This document shows, in pieces, positions 43,118-55,385 of a stretch of 64,000 nucleotides of DNA. A program made the position numbers and the translations under genes. Each line of letters starts with the position of its first letter. Position 1 is the stretch's first letter. The stretch comes from Reticulitermes speratus (taxonomy: Eukaryota > Arthropoda > Insecta > Blattodea > Rhinotermitidae): contig JAJKFL010000011.1 of NCBI GenBank assembly GCA_021186555.1, positions 6,782,001-6,846,000 of the forward strand, written 5' to 3'. The notes beneath the pieces are model-generated. The model saw only the letters and a list, made by a program, of their open reading frames with translations, was not told the origin of the DNA and searched no databases.

Positions 43118-43455
43118 AGAAAACACCCTTCTGCTTCTTAATGTCTCCAAATATTTCAGCCCAGCTGGGCCATTATCAAAGAGTCAAGCGTAATACAACA
43201 AGTAATTATGTCCAGACATGTATATACTCGTATTCGTCTTAACTGCAGTTTTAACAATAATACATTGCGACATTTTCTTATAGCATTTTTATCGAAATAA
43301 AGAAATACGATGCAATTTTTCATATTTATCAATTCGCCTATTGTTGTTTTATGAACTATGAAACCTTTGATACTTATTGTAGTATTATGTTTGAGTCCTC
43401 CATAATGGACCAAATGGGCCGAAATATTATTCTTATTATTCAGTTAACCAACAAA
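43118..43455. repeat. Inverted element with opposed hammerhead-like motifs, old
   Basis: AAATATTTCAGCCCAGCTGG.., CATTATCAAAGAGTCAAG on the left mirrors TTTGAGTCCTCCATAATGG.., GGGCCGAAATATTA on the right. The motifs at 43143-43185 (minus) and 43393-43428 (plus) keep the spacing of the family but have TTGATAATGG and GAAATATT in place of the cores. Confidence 0.6.
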
Positions 43456-45053
43456 TGCACAATAAATGCCGAAATATGTTGGAGACGTATTACGTAAAAA
43501 GTAGCTGAGTGTTTTTCAACAACGATGTAGTTTGTTCATGCTGAATTTGGTACTGATAAGAAATACTACGTAGTCACCTACATAATCTGTGGTAGTCACT
43601 AATTGACCACGCTTCCCGTTCCTGTTCTGACAGACCTTTATATATTGATCTAATTTGTGGTGCCATCTACAGAGTACGAAATGAATTATGAGGCATTCTC
43701 CATGCAGTTGGCCATGGCGGGTATGAGCTGAATCATTACTGTAGTACACCGTGGTAGCTTATGAATTACGGGGAGGGTTGAATGATCGTAGAGGCTTAGA
43801 ACTTGTAAACAAATGCAGCCAGTTATCAAACCTCTCGTGATTTTCAATGATTGCTTTTCGACTGTTCTGAAGGGTCGAGAGGGTTCCGTAGCACAGAAAT
43901 AAGGAATAGTTACATGAGTATAGCAAGGCTTGTTATAACCGTAATAAGTGCGTGTGTGTTTGTGTATGTCTATGTGTACTGGGATGAAACAGTGAAAAAC
44001 AAATTATTGGGAAGTGGCAATCAGACTTTAAGTTTATTTTATTTGGTTGACTAGCTTGGGTGTGCTTAGGACCAAGAACATAGTATAGTGCCCCACTTCG
44101 TGAAGTTTTAATGACATTTCCATTAAACTGATCTTTTAAACACAGCGAAACATGTATAAGAGTGGGCTAACTTGTAAGTGTGTTCGGAATTATTGGTTTT
44201 ATTGTGGAGCAATGCGATACTTGTGCAGTGGATAAAAACCTTAATGTCTTCAAGCATCAAAATGTCAGGTATGCATGTTGTTCATGAACCAGTTTGGTAT
44301 TTATAAGAACTGCGCATTTATTCCAACAGAGTGATTCGCAGAGTTATTTACAGTTCATTTGAAGAGGAAAAAGTGTTAGAAATTATTACATCTGTATGAT
44401 ATATCGTATTACATGATTTTCTACACAACGTTAGTGTGTAATTCACTGAAGGTATTTCCTCCATAAGAAAGTTTTGTATAAAATAAAGTAAAACATTCCA
44501 ATATTAGAGTCTGCCCCCCTGGTGTTGTAAATTCAAGTATTTTGGGATGTTGCACCATGCCAAGTGGTAAATAGTCGCCTCCATCTTCAGGGTCAGACAT
44601 ACAAAGAAGATCTGCTTGACTTTAAAATAGAGGCACTGCACTCTGAAACTGTGGTAACCATTTAGCAGCCGACAAAGCATAACATTCTATAAGACTTGCA
44701 TCATCTTAAAATTTTTAATGTTGATAGATATATGACAGGTGAGAAGTCGGAATTAAAGCAGATAACCCTGCAGTACAGCTTAAAATTGATTTATAGTTCC
44801 ATCTTTACAACTACCCTGACAGTGGTATTTGTTTGAAAGTTATGTTGTAGTGTATTGAATTATATCACTGGTGAATGATTAGAAATCATACAGCTCTATT
44901 TTGCCTCTTCCCATAACTCTATTAGCATGTTACTTTGCATACTTTTAATTTGAATTAGACATCATAGTAGATTAAACTAGTTTCCATGTTCATAGTTAGT
45001 GTTGGGAGATTAATATAGCTTCACATGAGACTTGAAAATTTTTGTGGGTGCAG

Positions 45054-45290
45054 AGCATTAGGAAGTGGTTGCAGCCTGCCGAACAAGAACAAAGAGAAAT
45101 CTCACTTGGAAATCCAAAACGGGTATGTTCCAAACGCGGAGCAGACATATCATCTCTGGGATAATTGTGTATTTGAGTATTGTAGTTAGGTTGGTCAAGC
45201 TGATTATTTTGCTCTGTTTCTCTGCATGTTTAGTGTTCCATTATGCAGGAAGTAAGGTAACAATGAGTAACCATCAGGAAGATAACACTG
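45054..45290 (+). other. Candidate unassigned exon or 5' UTR exon
   Basis: A stretch bounded by GGGTGCAG|AGC and AACACTG|GTAGGT, with an open frame from 45065 (MVAACRTRTKRNLTWKSKTG.., a hydrophobic segment VYLSIVVRLVKLIILLCFSA). It resembles no repeat seen in the window and no protein family I know. It may be a noncoding exon of the downstream TBC gene, a lineage-specific exon, or nothing. Confidence 0.15.
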
Positions 45291-46109
45291 GTAGGTTTTA
45301 TAGAAATAATGTAATACATAATATATTTTGTGTGTTTTGATTAAATGTCCGAAATTCTATGAAGATGAAGGCTTCAATCACTGCACAAACTGTTGTTAGC
45401 AATATGAGTATTTGAATGTACAGTAAAATTAGTCAAAATTCTCCTGTAAAATTTGCACAAAAATATATAAGGCCAATTTTTTAGTGGTGTGGTAATAATA
45501 ATGAAGGTAGCTAGTTGTCTGTGACCGTCTGTTAGGTAAAATTGTAGTATACTTATGGATTGAAGTTTTTGTGTAGATTAAATTGAATTTAGCAATTGCA
45601 GATGGTTAAACTTAATGTAAGATATGAGGACCTCATCAAGGAAGTGACAATGAATACTGGCTGATACAGTGTAGTCTGCTAGAGATTTACAAATGTTTCA
45701 GAGGAATGTATGTATGCAGCATTCATATCTGAAGAAGCAGTAAATTTCTACCAAAGTGTGTGGCATTTCACCCCTAGGAGACATCAATTTTCAGTTATAC
45801 CCAGTGTTGAAAGCATAATCAAACAAGATAATTGATAGCAGTGTTAAGAAAAACACATGCACAAGTACTACATTTTGTTGCTTTGTTTACTAAGATCATA
45901 TTGGTACTCTGTGACAACATGTTACTGAAATAGTCCACTGTATTATCTGGTGGTAGGGCCCTATTGCCTGGTGTGGTTTTAATCAGTGAAAAAGTAGGGT
46001 GATTATTTTAGGTTTCCAAAAAGTAATCCTAACCACAATCAGAACCCAGTAACTCTGTTTGCCTGCTTGTTCATGATGAGTGCTGTATTATGGCGAGTGG
46101 AAAGGCATC

Positions 46110-46215
46110 AACTTGATGGTGCAGCGGCCTGCCTGAGAAGTGTAGGGACCTTCAGCAGGTCAAGTAATTCCCTGCTTGTGGAATCTGAAAGGTTTGTTAC
46201 CATGTGCACAGAAGT
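46110..46215 (-). mobile_element. RTE-like LINE 3' terminal fragment, weak
   Basis: GCAGGTCAAGTAATTCCCTG, ..GGAATCTGAAAGGTTTGTTA resembles the inverse of the LINE terminus (CAGGGAATTTCTTGACTAGC, CCTCGGGTTCC). Highly diverged. Confidence 0.4.
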
Positions 46216-46549
46216 TTACTGTTGAATCCACTCCTGAGCCATTTAAATGCAGTCTTTGCCATAATAGCACATTTACCTAGGATTTGTTTTAATATTGGAC
46301 TCAGCAAGATTGGCTTTGACCTTGGTAGTGGTTTTTCATGTGGAAGAGTCAGGCTGTTCTCTGTATATGACTAGTAACTGATGCATTCCAGTTAAAAGTA
46401 CACAGGGCTGAAGTGCAGTTGTGTCTTGTTCATGTGACTTAATACTGTTATTTTCTGTTGTGTTCTGTATGGTTGTCATAAATTGGACTTAGGGTTGTTA
46501 TAAAGTGAACACCTAACAACTGGTGACCAGTGGAAAGTGATAGATGCAG

Positions 46550-46769
46550 CAAAAGTAAAGATAAAGTTCCCCTAGAACGGGCCATGAAGGCCCAGAGGGG
46601 GAGTAGAGGTATAGCTCTACTCTTTCTTTAACCCCGGCACTAGATGGAGGTGGGTGGTTGTCATGTCCCAGCTGCTTTACCCCCAGGAAAGAGGCCCAGT
46701 ACCCATTGTATAGGAGGCTGGGTGGGCCCCAGGGCCGGTCTGCATGGCTGCGGAAAATCTCACGCCTGA
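46550..46769 (-). repeat. SINE2 copy, head truncated
   Basis: The minus strand shows GGCGTGAGATTTTCCGCAGC, ATGCAGACCGGCCCTGGGGC, CCACCCAGCCTCCTATACAA, GGGGGTAAAGCAGCTGGGAC, GAAAGAGTAGAGCTATACCT and GGCCTTCATGGCCCG, ending in ACTTTATCTTTACT. A well-kept young-looking copy. Confidence 0.85.
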
Positions 46770-46989
46770 TAGATGCAGCAACAGAGACTTTTTTTGACAG
46801 GAACCGTATATTTTTACCACAAGGGTAGTGCACTGATAAAGGAACCACACCCACACTATCAAGGTCATAGTCATATTTTTGAGTCACTGATAATACATGT
46901 AGGTCTTATGTGGTCTCTTCTCATTGGGTTTTCAATCTACATTTTATATTCATTTTGTACTTCCCTTGTGTTTGCTGCATTGGATTGAT

Positions 46990-47425
46990 AAATGCTTAGT
47001 TCATTTGATGGCAAATTGTCAACTGCATATAGCATGTGGCATCAAATGATAGTATGATTTGTGATGGTGATGAATTGGAAACGAAGTGGAAAGAAGGGTT
47101 TATTGTGTATTTGAATGTTAACATCTGCCTTTATGGGCAAAGGAAAGCCATGATAGGCCCAGGCAATGTGTCCAGTTTCTGGGCCAAGACTGAAAACCAA
47201 CACTTCCTGAACAGGCAGGGGGGTGCCAACTGCTGGACTGTGACCTTCAGGATCTGTACTACATGTCCCATCTATCTCATTCTTGATTCAGCCACCTTAA
47301 TAATTGGTGAAGTGCAGAAATTTAAAGCCTTTAGTGTGAAAGTCCATGCTCATGTTACATGCTCTTCCTTAGGTCCACATATTCTCCACAACACTCTGTA
47401 CTGTACTCATCTCTTGAAGTGAGAG
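46990..47425 (-). mobile_element. Degraded LINE reverse-transcriptase C-terminal fragment
   Basis: The minus-strand translation contains VLRRICGPKEE-like and ESRMRWDGHVVQIL-like segments, corresponding to the FxRRIFGP and [11 protein letters not shown] blocks of RTE-type LINEs. Stops and indels interrupt it. Confidence 0.5.
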
Positions 47426-47565
47426 AGGAAATTTCACACGCGTATGAAGTGAAATTTTAAACTGGAGGTTGTGAGATACAACACAATAATATAAATTTTT
47501 TGATTGGGAAGGTAGCAAGCTTTGTTAATTTAGTTTTGAATTGTTACTGATCCTAAGTTGAGGCA

Positions 47566-47860
47566 CTGTGCTATGAGCCGGAAGGTCGCGGGTCGATTCC
47601 CAATGGTGTCACTGGAATTTTTCATTGACATAATCCTTTCGGGCGCACTATGGCCCTGGGGTCGACTCAGCCTCTAACAGAAATGAGTACCAGAAGTATT
47701 TCCTAGGGGGTAAAGGCCCCTGGTGCATAGGGTTGACAACCTTACCACCTTCATGTGCTGATTGTCTAGAAATCTGGGAGCCTCAACCTCCTGGAACCCT
47801 AAGGGCCTGTCCAGGCCTGTAATGGGATTGCTTTACCTTTACCTTTTACTGTTCCTAAGT
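47566..47860 (+). repeat. tRNA-derived SINE (family SINE3)
   Basis: A tRNA-like head ending with GGTCGCGGGTCGATTCCC is followed by a body unlike SINE1 and SINE2 (GGCGCACTATGGCCCTGGGG, AAATGAGTACCAGAAGTATT, GGGAGCCTCAACCTCCTGGA) and the tail GGCCTGTAATGGGATTGC, TTTACCTTTACCTTTT. The tail resembles SINE2, suggesting mobilisation by the same LINE. A partial copy is at 62.72 kb. Confidence 0.8.
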
Positions 47861-48299
47861 GTTTGAACTTGACTTAACTTCAGAAGCTTGTTAGGAATTA
47901 AAAATTGTGACTGCTTTCTATATCAATTTTGTATTTTGCTGTTAAACTGAATAAGCATGTGATGATATGATGAACAACATGAGATAATGCGCACATTTTG
48001 ACTGTATGTGTGCATAAATGATATAAAATATACCAACAGTTTACGCTAAGGCATCTTAGTGTACATTGTTGGTATCTGTTACATCAGTGTGAGTTAAGTT
48101 TACTCGTTTTGAATATTGATTATGTCTTTGAGACATTAAGAAAGATGACACCATCAGTGGGGTAACAGACAAGATTGAAGGTGGCACCATGCTGCTAAAA
48201 TTGTAGCTTTAGTGGGAAGTGTAATCTTCATTGCATATGGCAGTTGCTGGTAGGTCTGGGAAGAACAGAACTGCCCCTTAATTAAGAAACAGAATTCTG

Positions 48300-49140
48300 C
48301 TGGTTAAAGTTTACAATGAACACAAGCATAGGGACTTCTTATACTGAATCTGCTGGCATCACATTGGGTCCTTGCTCAGAGGCATTTATCTGAACTCCTC
48401 CAGTAGATGTGTGAACACTGACTCGTTGGTGGCCGTCCAATGAGGAGATCAGTCCCCAGTTGCTGATCAGAGAGTTTCTAAAGCTTACAGGGACAAGTGT
48501 TGGGAGACCATTCCTTCTCCATGCTGTGTTTCTGAGTTCTGAAATTTCAACTCTGCTAATGTCAACATGTGGTGGATACAGATGGGTCTGTGCTTTTTAT
48601 ATTGCAAATCCTATGCATAGCTTCAGATGCCAGAATTTTGGGCACTCACAACAGTGGTGTGCATCTAGCATTATGTCTCCTATTTGCAGTGAGCATGGGC
48701 ACTCCATCTGCACCTGCTGTAGCACTTCTAGATCTTTCATTCACCCATCTTGTTTTTCATTTTCTTTCCAGACCAACACATTTGTCCAGATTAATTTCTC
48801 AATTCCTGCAGTTTCTTGTGTAATGGTGTGTCTGCAACAGACTCTAGGACCTTTATGGATGTCCACAGAAATGCAAGACCTTTCCAAACCATTCCACTCC
48901 TCAATTAACTACCTGCAGCATTTACTTACCATTGGCAGTACTCCTGACAAACTGACAAATCTAATACCCTGTTGCCTCCACTGCTTATGTTTCTTATTGA
49001 TGCCAACACCAGAAACGTTCTGTGGCTATCATTTGTTACAATTTCAAAAATGTCGTCTTCCTGGACGTTGCCTTCTGTATTCCAATATTCTGTTCTTCTG
49101 CATTTACACAGTAGTGACAACTGCACTGTAAATATCCACT
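48300..49140 (+). pseudogene. Decayed gag-like ORF1 of a Jockey-type LINE
   Basis: An unusually long open frame (48460-49131, 223 codons) includes ANPMHSFRCQNFGHSQQWCA and SPICSEHGHSICTCC, which look like damaged CCHC knuckles of a LINE gag (NPxRCFRCQxFGHSxxxC, CxxCxxxGHxxxxC). The first Cys of knuckle one is replaced by Ser. The rest has no clear motif. It is read as a transposon fossil rather than a host gene. Confidence 0.55.
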
Positions 49141-49451
49141 TTGCTGTGCTATATCTTATCTTATTTTGAGACCTGAACTGAATAATCAGGTGTGCTGACT
49201 GGAAGAGTGTCTGTTTATCATTGACATTGCAGACTGTGACTTTTCATCTGTCTACTCCGTAGTGGGGTGTTTTACAAGCACTGTACTCTGAGCTACTTTG
49301 TGTCACGTCTCCCAGTCATTCACTGGATTTTCTTCCATGTCTGTCTCTTGGTGGACAGATGGAAGTTACAGCACCACCTGTGCTTTGAAAAGAGCACTGT
49401 GATACTTCCAACAACCCTCCTCTCCACACATTTCACAGTCATGCAACCGAT

Positions 49452-49492
49452 GCACACGCACGCGCGCACGCACACACACACACACACACACA
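49452..49492. repeat. (CA)n microsatellite
   Basis: CACACGCACGCGCG leading into about twelve CA units. Confidence 0.95.
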
Positions 49493-49866
49493 TTCACAGT
49501 GTTTGTTTGCACTTTGAATATATGGCATCGGGAGAAAAGGTTAAGTAATTTTTAGAATTTTCAAAGATGTCATTTTTGAGAAATAATGGTGTTGTAAACA
49601 CAAAATTACAGTTTTATGTAATTTGGCTGTATATTTTTAGCCAACCATGTACCTTTGGGCCCATAAAAATGTCCCTGTTTAGGCATTTTGCATTACTACA
49701 GGTAAGGTTGTGTATCTGCTGGTTTGTATGATTCAGAAAAAAGAACTGATAAACTTAAGACATTTTTGGACAGTTATATAATTTGAAATTTTTCACTTGT
49801 CTTCATAATCTTACAAGAAAAACTTGACTTTCTTAAGCTGCTATTGTACAACTTTCATGTTTGTGT

Positions 49867-49913
<47 letters not shown>

Positions 49914-49924
49914 TATATATATGA
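49867..49924. repeat. (CA)n(TA)n microsatellite
   Basis: About 20 CA units after a GCGCGC start, then a few TA units. Confidence 0.95.
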
Positions 49925-50179
49925 TTTTTAAGTAAATTCTGACTTGAAATAGAATTAGTCAGCCTGTATGTTTTAAGGAAAGGCACTAACTGCTAGATTT
50001 TTATAAAACCTGGCACGAACTTCATTGCATTAGTCACCCCACCTTTGTATGTTTTAATTTCCTACAGTTGGTAATACTAATATGGTGACTGGGTAATCTT
50101 CAGAAGGGGAGTAATAACGTTAGTGGCATTTAGTGTAAGGTCATATACTAAAGCTAAGGTTGTCCCTGTGTATACCATG

Positions 50180-50240
50180 TGGGTGTAGGAGGTACACCTC
50201 TACTCATTCTTAGCCTAGGTGCTAGAGAGAGGGTTGGTGT
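50180..50240 (-). repeat. SINE2 tail fragment
   Basis: The minus strand carries AGCACCTAGGCTAAGAATGA, GTAGAGGTGTACCTCC, a degraded SINE2 tail. Confidence 0.45.
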
Positions 50241-50585
50241 GGTGATAGATCTTCAGAAACTGTTGAAACTTCACCCAAATTTGTGTTTTAGATTTGAGTT
50301 GGAGAGCAGTACCTAATGAACCATTGCAACTGAGCATGTGAAATTCAGAATAGGGCTAGATCATAAACATAACTTCAAATTCTTTGGTGGTGGTGTGAAA
50401 CTTTGAGGTTATGTCTGACAACTCCTAAGTGTTGGAGGGGCTTGTTAGTGAAAATTATGAACAGAAACAGATTACCTGGTCGTCTTATTAGAAATGTATA
50501 ATTGCAGCTAGCCAGACCACATGAATGGAAACATTTGAAGGGAATGAAAAATTTTTATTTACAACTTATCATTAATAGCGTAGTA

Positions 50586-50841
50586 AGGTAAAGTTCTCCC
50601 TAGAACAGGCCACAAAGGCCCAGAGGGAGAGTAGAGGTATAGCTCTACTCTTTCTTTAACCCTGGCACTAGATGAGGGTGGGTGGTCAACTTCACGCCCC
50701 TGCCACTTTACCCCCGAGAAAGAGACCTGGTACCCATTGTATAGGAGGCTGGGTGCGGAAAATCTCGCCCCCACCGGGATTCGATCCCTGGACCGTCCAG
50801 CCCGTAGCGAGTCGCTATACCGACTACGCTATCCCAGCCCA
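50586..50841 (-). repeat. SINE2 copy with perfect target duplication
   Basis: The minus strand has the full head GGGCTGGGATAGCGTAGTCG, GGGATCGAATCCCGGTGG, the family body and the tail ending ACTTTACC. A 16-bp direct repeat CATTAATAGCGTAGTA lies at 50570-50585 and 50842-50857. The stretch from CCAGACCGG to CCACC seen in other copies is missing, a short internal deletion. Confidence 0.92.
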
Positions 50842-52044
50842 CATTAATAGCGTAGTACCAAAAGTTATATACATTACTGGTAAGAGTTGTGAAATTGACA
50901 CCATAACACAACAAAAGAAATGAATACTTGCTGTCAGGTCATGTATGTGATGAAAGGAAATATGTCTGCAGCTAAGTGGCAATAGAATTTTTAGAGTCAA
51001 GCGGAAGGCCTAACAGATTGGAGGGAATCTGTACAAGAAAACAACTTGATACCAGGCAGATCACTATGCATTAACATTTGTTGATGAAACCATAAGGACA
51101 CCAGCAAATTCAGTGGAATCTGAAAACTGTTTTACAGCCCCCCAACAACTTGACATGTGTAAACTTTGCTTATCTTTGTTGATATTGGTGTAATAAACAA
51201 GTGATATGTTTCCAAGCAGGCTTGTCCTGTAATTCTGCTCAGCAGTGTTAAAGTTGTTGCATGTGAATTCTTTGCAGTTATGCATAGGTCTTCATTGTCC
51301 TTTGTGTTTGTTTATTATAAGTCAAGTCCTCTGTTGCAAATGTAATCATACTGTGGATATACACCACCTGGAATTATTTGTTCTTATATTTTTTATACAC
51401 GCAGTATTTAAAAATGTTTCAAGTGGAAGTAGTAAATCTTAAAGAAATTGGTATTTTATATTATGCCTATGTATGTCCTCCAGTGACCCTGTTCGAAGGA
51501 AACTGATGAAGCTTGATGTGTCATGTAATACAGGGGATAATTTTGACAGATGTGAACTAAAGTTAAATTTGTCTGATAACATGTGGTATAGATACCCAGT
51601 ACCAAAAATCACAGTTTCACAAATGAAACATGCAGATGGGGTGGCATATTTGCCAAGCATGTAGGTGGTCCCTAGTTTGAACCGAAAAACGTAGCAGTTG
51701 TACTGCTGGCAGCATTGTTAAGTATACCATGCATGAATAAGTGACATACAGACAATGAGACAGTGTTTCCTGTACTTATGTTTTTATTCCATTAATGTGC
51801 AAGAATGATTGTGACATCACTTTCAGAGATATGTGACTGTGAGCATAGGTTATGAAGCAGTATACTTGTATGTGAAATTTGACATTATCATTCTGGTCAA
51901 TGTTAGGATCATGGTCATCTGGGATTTTACACCGTATATTTTGGCACATAGGTACCTACATTTTTTAAAATCTCACTGCCTTCATTACGAGAGTAGAATT
52001 CTTCACAGAATGCTGTAAAATGATAAAAAAAAAAAAAAAAGGAT

Positions 52045-52205
52045 AGAGGAGTCGAGGTATAGCTCCACTTATTTTAAGCTCGGCACTAGATGTAGTTGAG
52101 TTGTCAGCTTCACAGCTTACACCCGAGGAAAGATCCCCCAGGACCCATTGAATATGAGGCTGGATGGGCCCCAGTACCAGTCTTGTTGCTTTGGGTAAGA
52201 GAGAA
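52045..52205 (-). repeat. SINE2 fragment, degraded
   Basis: Minus strand: CTGGGGCCCATCCAGCCTCA, TATTCAATGGGTCCTGGGG, GGGTGTAAGCTGTGAAGCTG and AAGTGGAGCTATACCTCGAC. The plus strand starts with an A run of about 16. Confidence 0.7.
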
Positions 52206-53127
52206 GTCTCTTGCCCCTTAAGGTAATCAACCCACTGTTCCTCAGCTGTTAAGCCTGTTGTCTAGTCATTATACAATCTATGGTGTCCTGGCTCATCCAG
52301 AAGACAATCTTAGTTAATTTCTACATCCCTGTGGTAACAACCTATTGGGAACTGATTCCATTGTTCATGCACTTTGTGTGCAATGTTTAGAAGTCTAGTT
52401 CATGTTCCAACAGGTTGTAAAAGAATTCCAAGGTTGCAGCATTGAGTCTTGTAATGAAGTTAACAGCGGTATAACTGATATATTCACAGGCCGTCAAAAA
52501 ATGGTTTTCACAAGTTTCTGATAATTGCAATATCAGGTGGTATAAGGTATGCTAATTTATTAGGTAAAAAGGTACATAACACAAAGAATGATGTGAAACT
52601 TCGTATACAGGTTAGCAGGGTTCCAGAAACACAGTTGTGTGCTCACCGCTGTAAGTTGCAATTGATTCCTCTAAATCTTTAGTAAATTATGGATAGATGG
52701 GTGGGTGGGTGTATGATCTGGTCTGAATGCAGTGACAAAGGTAAAAAGTCTTTGCCCCTGCCAGCAATCAAATGCCAGTTGTTTAGCTTCTAGCGTATTC
52801 AGTACATTAACCTTTAAACGACCTATGTTTGCATATGCAAACACATGGAAAAAAAAAACCCTAGCAATTCATTTTATATATTTAGGAAATAAGGAAATTT
52901 TGCTAAATTTTTAAGACATGTTGCATTATCTCTGTTTTATTTCACACAGAATGCCGTTCATTTCGTAATTTTACCTTTTTCTGTTCAAATAATACATTTT
53001 TCTTAAACAATGCACAAAAATTTAAATAACAACTTGGTTGTTTAATGGTTAACTAAGCTACTCCAGGCCCAGTATTTAACAGTTAAATTTACATAATTTA
53101 TTAAAACAGCAGATACATACAAAGATT

Positions 53128-53320
53128 CAAGTCTTCTTGGATGTTATGCCATGTCAACTGGTAAATAGTTACAAGTGTTTAGGAAGAACTTTTTTCAGGG
53201 TTATTCAGTCTGAAATTTTCTTGGATTGCTTGACCCTGAAGATGAAGCACTATGCTCTTCTGAAACATCAGTAACTCTTTGACAGTCAGCATGACTTAAC
53301 ATCTTCATCAAAACCACTGT
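53128..53320. repeat. Inverted repeat of the G family
   Basis: CTTCTTGGATGTTATGCCAT, GTCAACTGGTAAATAGTTA on the left is mirrored by GTAACTCTTTGACAGTCAGC, ATGACTTAACATCTTCAT on the right. A diverged relative of the palindromes at 15.74 and 16.70 kb. A similar left half lies at about 44530-44605. Confidence 0.6.
53231..53275 (+). ncRNA. Hammerhead-like motif with intact CTGAAGA
   Basis: Plus strand: GACC, CTGAAGA, T, GAAG-CACTATGCT-CTTC, T, GAAAC, ATC, AGTAAC. CTGANGA and GAAA boxes are intact, and stem II is four pairs. The GTC box has become ATC and stem I is weak. Confidence 0.4.
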
Positions 53321-53952
53321 GGGCGTCCCCAATTCATGCAGTAGATATATATATAGTGACAGTTTATGAGGTCGTCACAGTTAACAGTTTGGTTTTGTAG
53401 TTTGTATTTGATACTGTTAGGCTGAAAACAAAATCACAGTTTTTTGATGGACTGATCCTCCATTTTTGAGAACTTGGTTATAATTGTAACCCTTTGAATA
53501 TTTAAAAATTAGATCCCTATTTCAGAGAAATCACTGGCTCTTCACTAAAAACAAACGCTGGTTATGCCTGTTCAGAAAAATTATTGATGGTGTGTGTGTG
53601 TTTTTTTTTGTAAGAATCATATGAAACACATGTACACTTGGTGGACGAAATGCACATTTTTTAATCTTGAAATAGACAATACATTTATTAGACACTGTGA
53701 TTTACAGTACTCAGTTACTGGACAAATTTTTGGAGTAGATAAGCTGTTTTTGAAGTCATGTTTGTATGATATTTACATTGAAGAAAGGCAAATAATTCAC
53801 TAATCTGTGCACACTCTAATTTTAGCATTTCTGTTCCAGTATCATTTAGCAAGGCATGTCTCTATTTGCCCAATGCTTTAAAAGTGTCAGTATTATGGAC
53901 CATAATTGAACATGATGCTGTATGGTGTCTCCCAAAGTTAGCATTTCGAGCT

Positions 53953-53956
53953 CTGT

Positions 53957-53999
<43 letters not shown>

Positions 54000-54002
54000 T
54001 GC
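53953..54002. repeat. (GT)n microsatellite
   Basis: About twenty GT units with two AT interruptions. Confidence 0.95.
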
Positions 54003-54396
54003 ACGGGCGCACACGCATGCGTTCGTGCGTCTAACCTACATTTTTCTGTCAGTTGCAATGTCTTCATACACGAACAGGGGAATGTGTGTATCATTCATTT
54101 TTAATAAATGTTGTGTCATGTTGCGTTTATAATCCACAATAATTTCACTTAAACTGTACATATTCAGTTCCTGTTCAGTTCATATTTTTTCATGTGTTTT
54201 ATATACATATAGTCTATATTCTGCAGCTGACTTCAAAAATTTTGCCTTTGCTGTCTCAATTCTTGTTTCATTCTCATTTAGCAAATTCCATTTTTCACAT
54301 CCATATAGCAGCATTGATACCGCCATACTGACAAAGTACCATTTACCAAAATGATATTATTGCAGTGTAAATCATTAGTAAATATTCTTTTTACAG

Positions 54397-54783
54397 GTAG
54401 AAGTATGATGCAAGATCAGACATAACTTCCTACTACAAAAAAATTTACCATCAAGGAAGTAATGCCCAACATGCTGTCCGTTCTGGAAGAAGAATCAGAT
54501 ATATATGAGGTTTTCCCACCTCATGTTGACACGAGTAGTGTTCCTATCCTAACGGATAGTCCCACCAAAAAGGCTGCTCTCAAAACCTACAACGAAGTGT
54601 ATGGCCTCATACAGTCAGGACGTAAGCGTGAAGTGAAGCAGATTATTAGAGACAATGCCTGGCCAATTAATAGTACTATCCGCTCCCAATTGTGGCCAGT
54701 TCTGTGTCAGCAACATGCACATGACAAATCCATCCTGGAAGGTTTTTATTGGGATATGGTCAACCAAATATTTGGTACAACAG
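54397..54783 (+). CDS. sky: TBC1D24/skywalker-type Rab-GAP, first coding exon (partial gene)
   Basis: An exon from acceptor TTTTTACAG|GTAGAA (54396/54397) to donor ACAACAG|GTGAGT (54783/54784). The CDS starts at ATG 54462, since an in-frame TAA lies just upstream; it encodes 107 residues and one base. EEESDIYEVFPPHVDTSSVP, then KKAALKTYNEVYGLIQSGRK and EVKQIIRDNAWPINSTIRSQ, then LWPVLCQ.. and GFYWDMVNQIFGTTG match the N-terminus of insect Skywalker and the start of the TBC domain of TBC1D24. The family works at synapses, where it controls endosomal traffic of vesicle proteins, with Rab35 as the reported target of the fly protein. The following intron exceeds 9 kb; all later exons lie outside the window. 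Confidence 0.82.
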
Positions 54784-55385
54784 GTGAGTAATCTTTTATT
54801 TCAAATTCGGATTATGTACTAATAACATCAGTAAGGTAGATATGGGACTGCTTGACCTTAGAGAAGAAGGCACTGATCCTTCAAGATGTTGGTACACTCT
54901 GTAACATCCAAAAGGACTTGAACCTTTACCAGCAATAAGCTTTACCAAATTAAAGGTTCTTTAACCATTTTATGAATGTGACATTTATGTGGGAAACACC
55001 TAGTTGTATTAATGTTTTATATGTCAGACCATGAAACACTATGTTAGTGCACATGCTTAAATCTCTACTGAGTTATTGAAGTTGTAGTATGCATTTGCTC
55101 CCAAATCTCCTGTATGGAAAAGTATGAACATTGTGGTCATCTGGGATATGACACCACATACGTTGGTATGTAGGTAGCAGTGTTTTGGAGGAATTTGCTG
55201 CTGAGGCAGCTGGGTCTGAAATGTTGATACACAACTACATAGTGTCACATCTGGAGATTCACATATTATATTATGTGATATTGTACTGTGTTATAATATA
55301 ATATCAAATATTGAAGGCAGCTGGTGGACCAGAAAATCCAAAAAAGAGTTTAATGGGCAGACAGCAAATTTATTTATGGACAGTA

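Larger units (their letters stand above)
34171..54396. other. Intergenic or 5' intronic region between the two genes
   Basis: About 20 kb with repeats annotated separately. Stretches where I see nothing: 34170-35360, 35810-36600, 36660-36780, 37040-38480, 39060-39650, 41400-41800, 42670-43110, 43460-45050, 45300-46100, 47870-48290, 49150-49440, 49500-49860, 50860-52040, 52210-53125 and 53320-53950. A (TTA)n-like run lies near 36639-36656 and a G run at 39555-39570. If the TBC gene has upstream noncoding exons they lie here. Confidence 0.6.

Noticed and set aside
43851-44054. 67-codon ORF with a hydrophobic stretch (MSIARLVITVISACVFVYVY) as a gene
   Set aside because: No family, no start or splice context, and the hydrophobic run comes from a GT-rich stretch.
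46513-46887. 124-codon minus-strand ORF
   Set aside because: It runs through a SINE2 copy; similar short frames appear in other SINE2 copies.
53846-54132. ORFs rich in Cys-Val or His-Thr
   Set aside because: They are translations of the (GT)n microsatellite.
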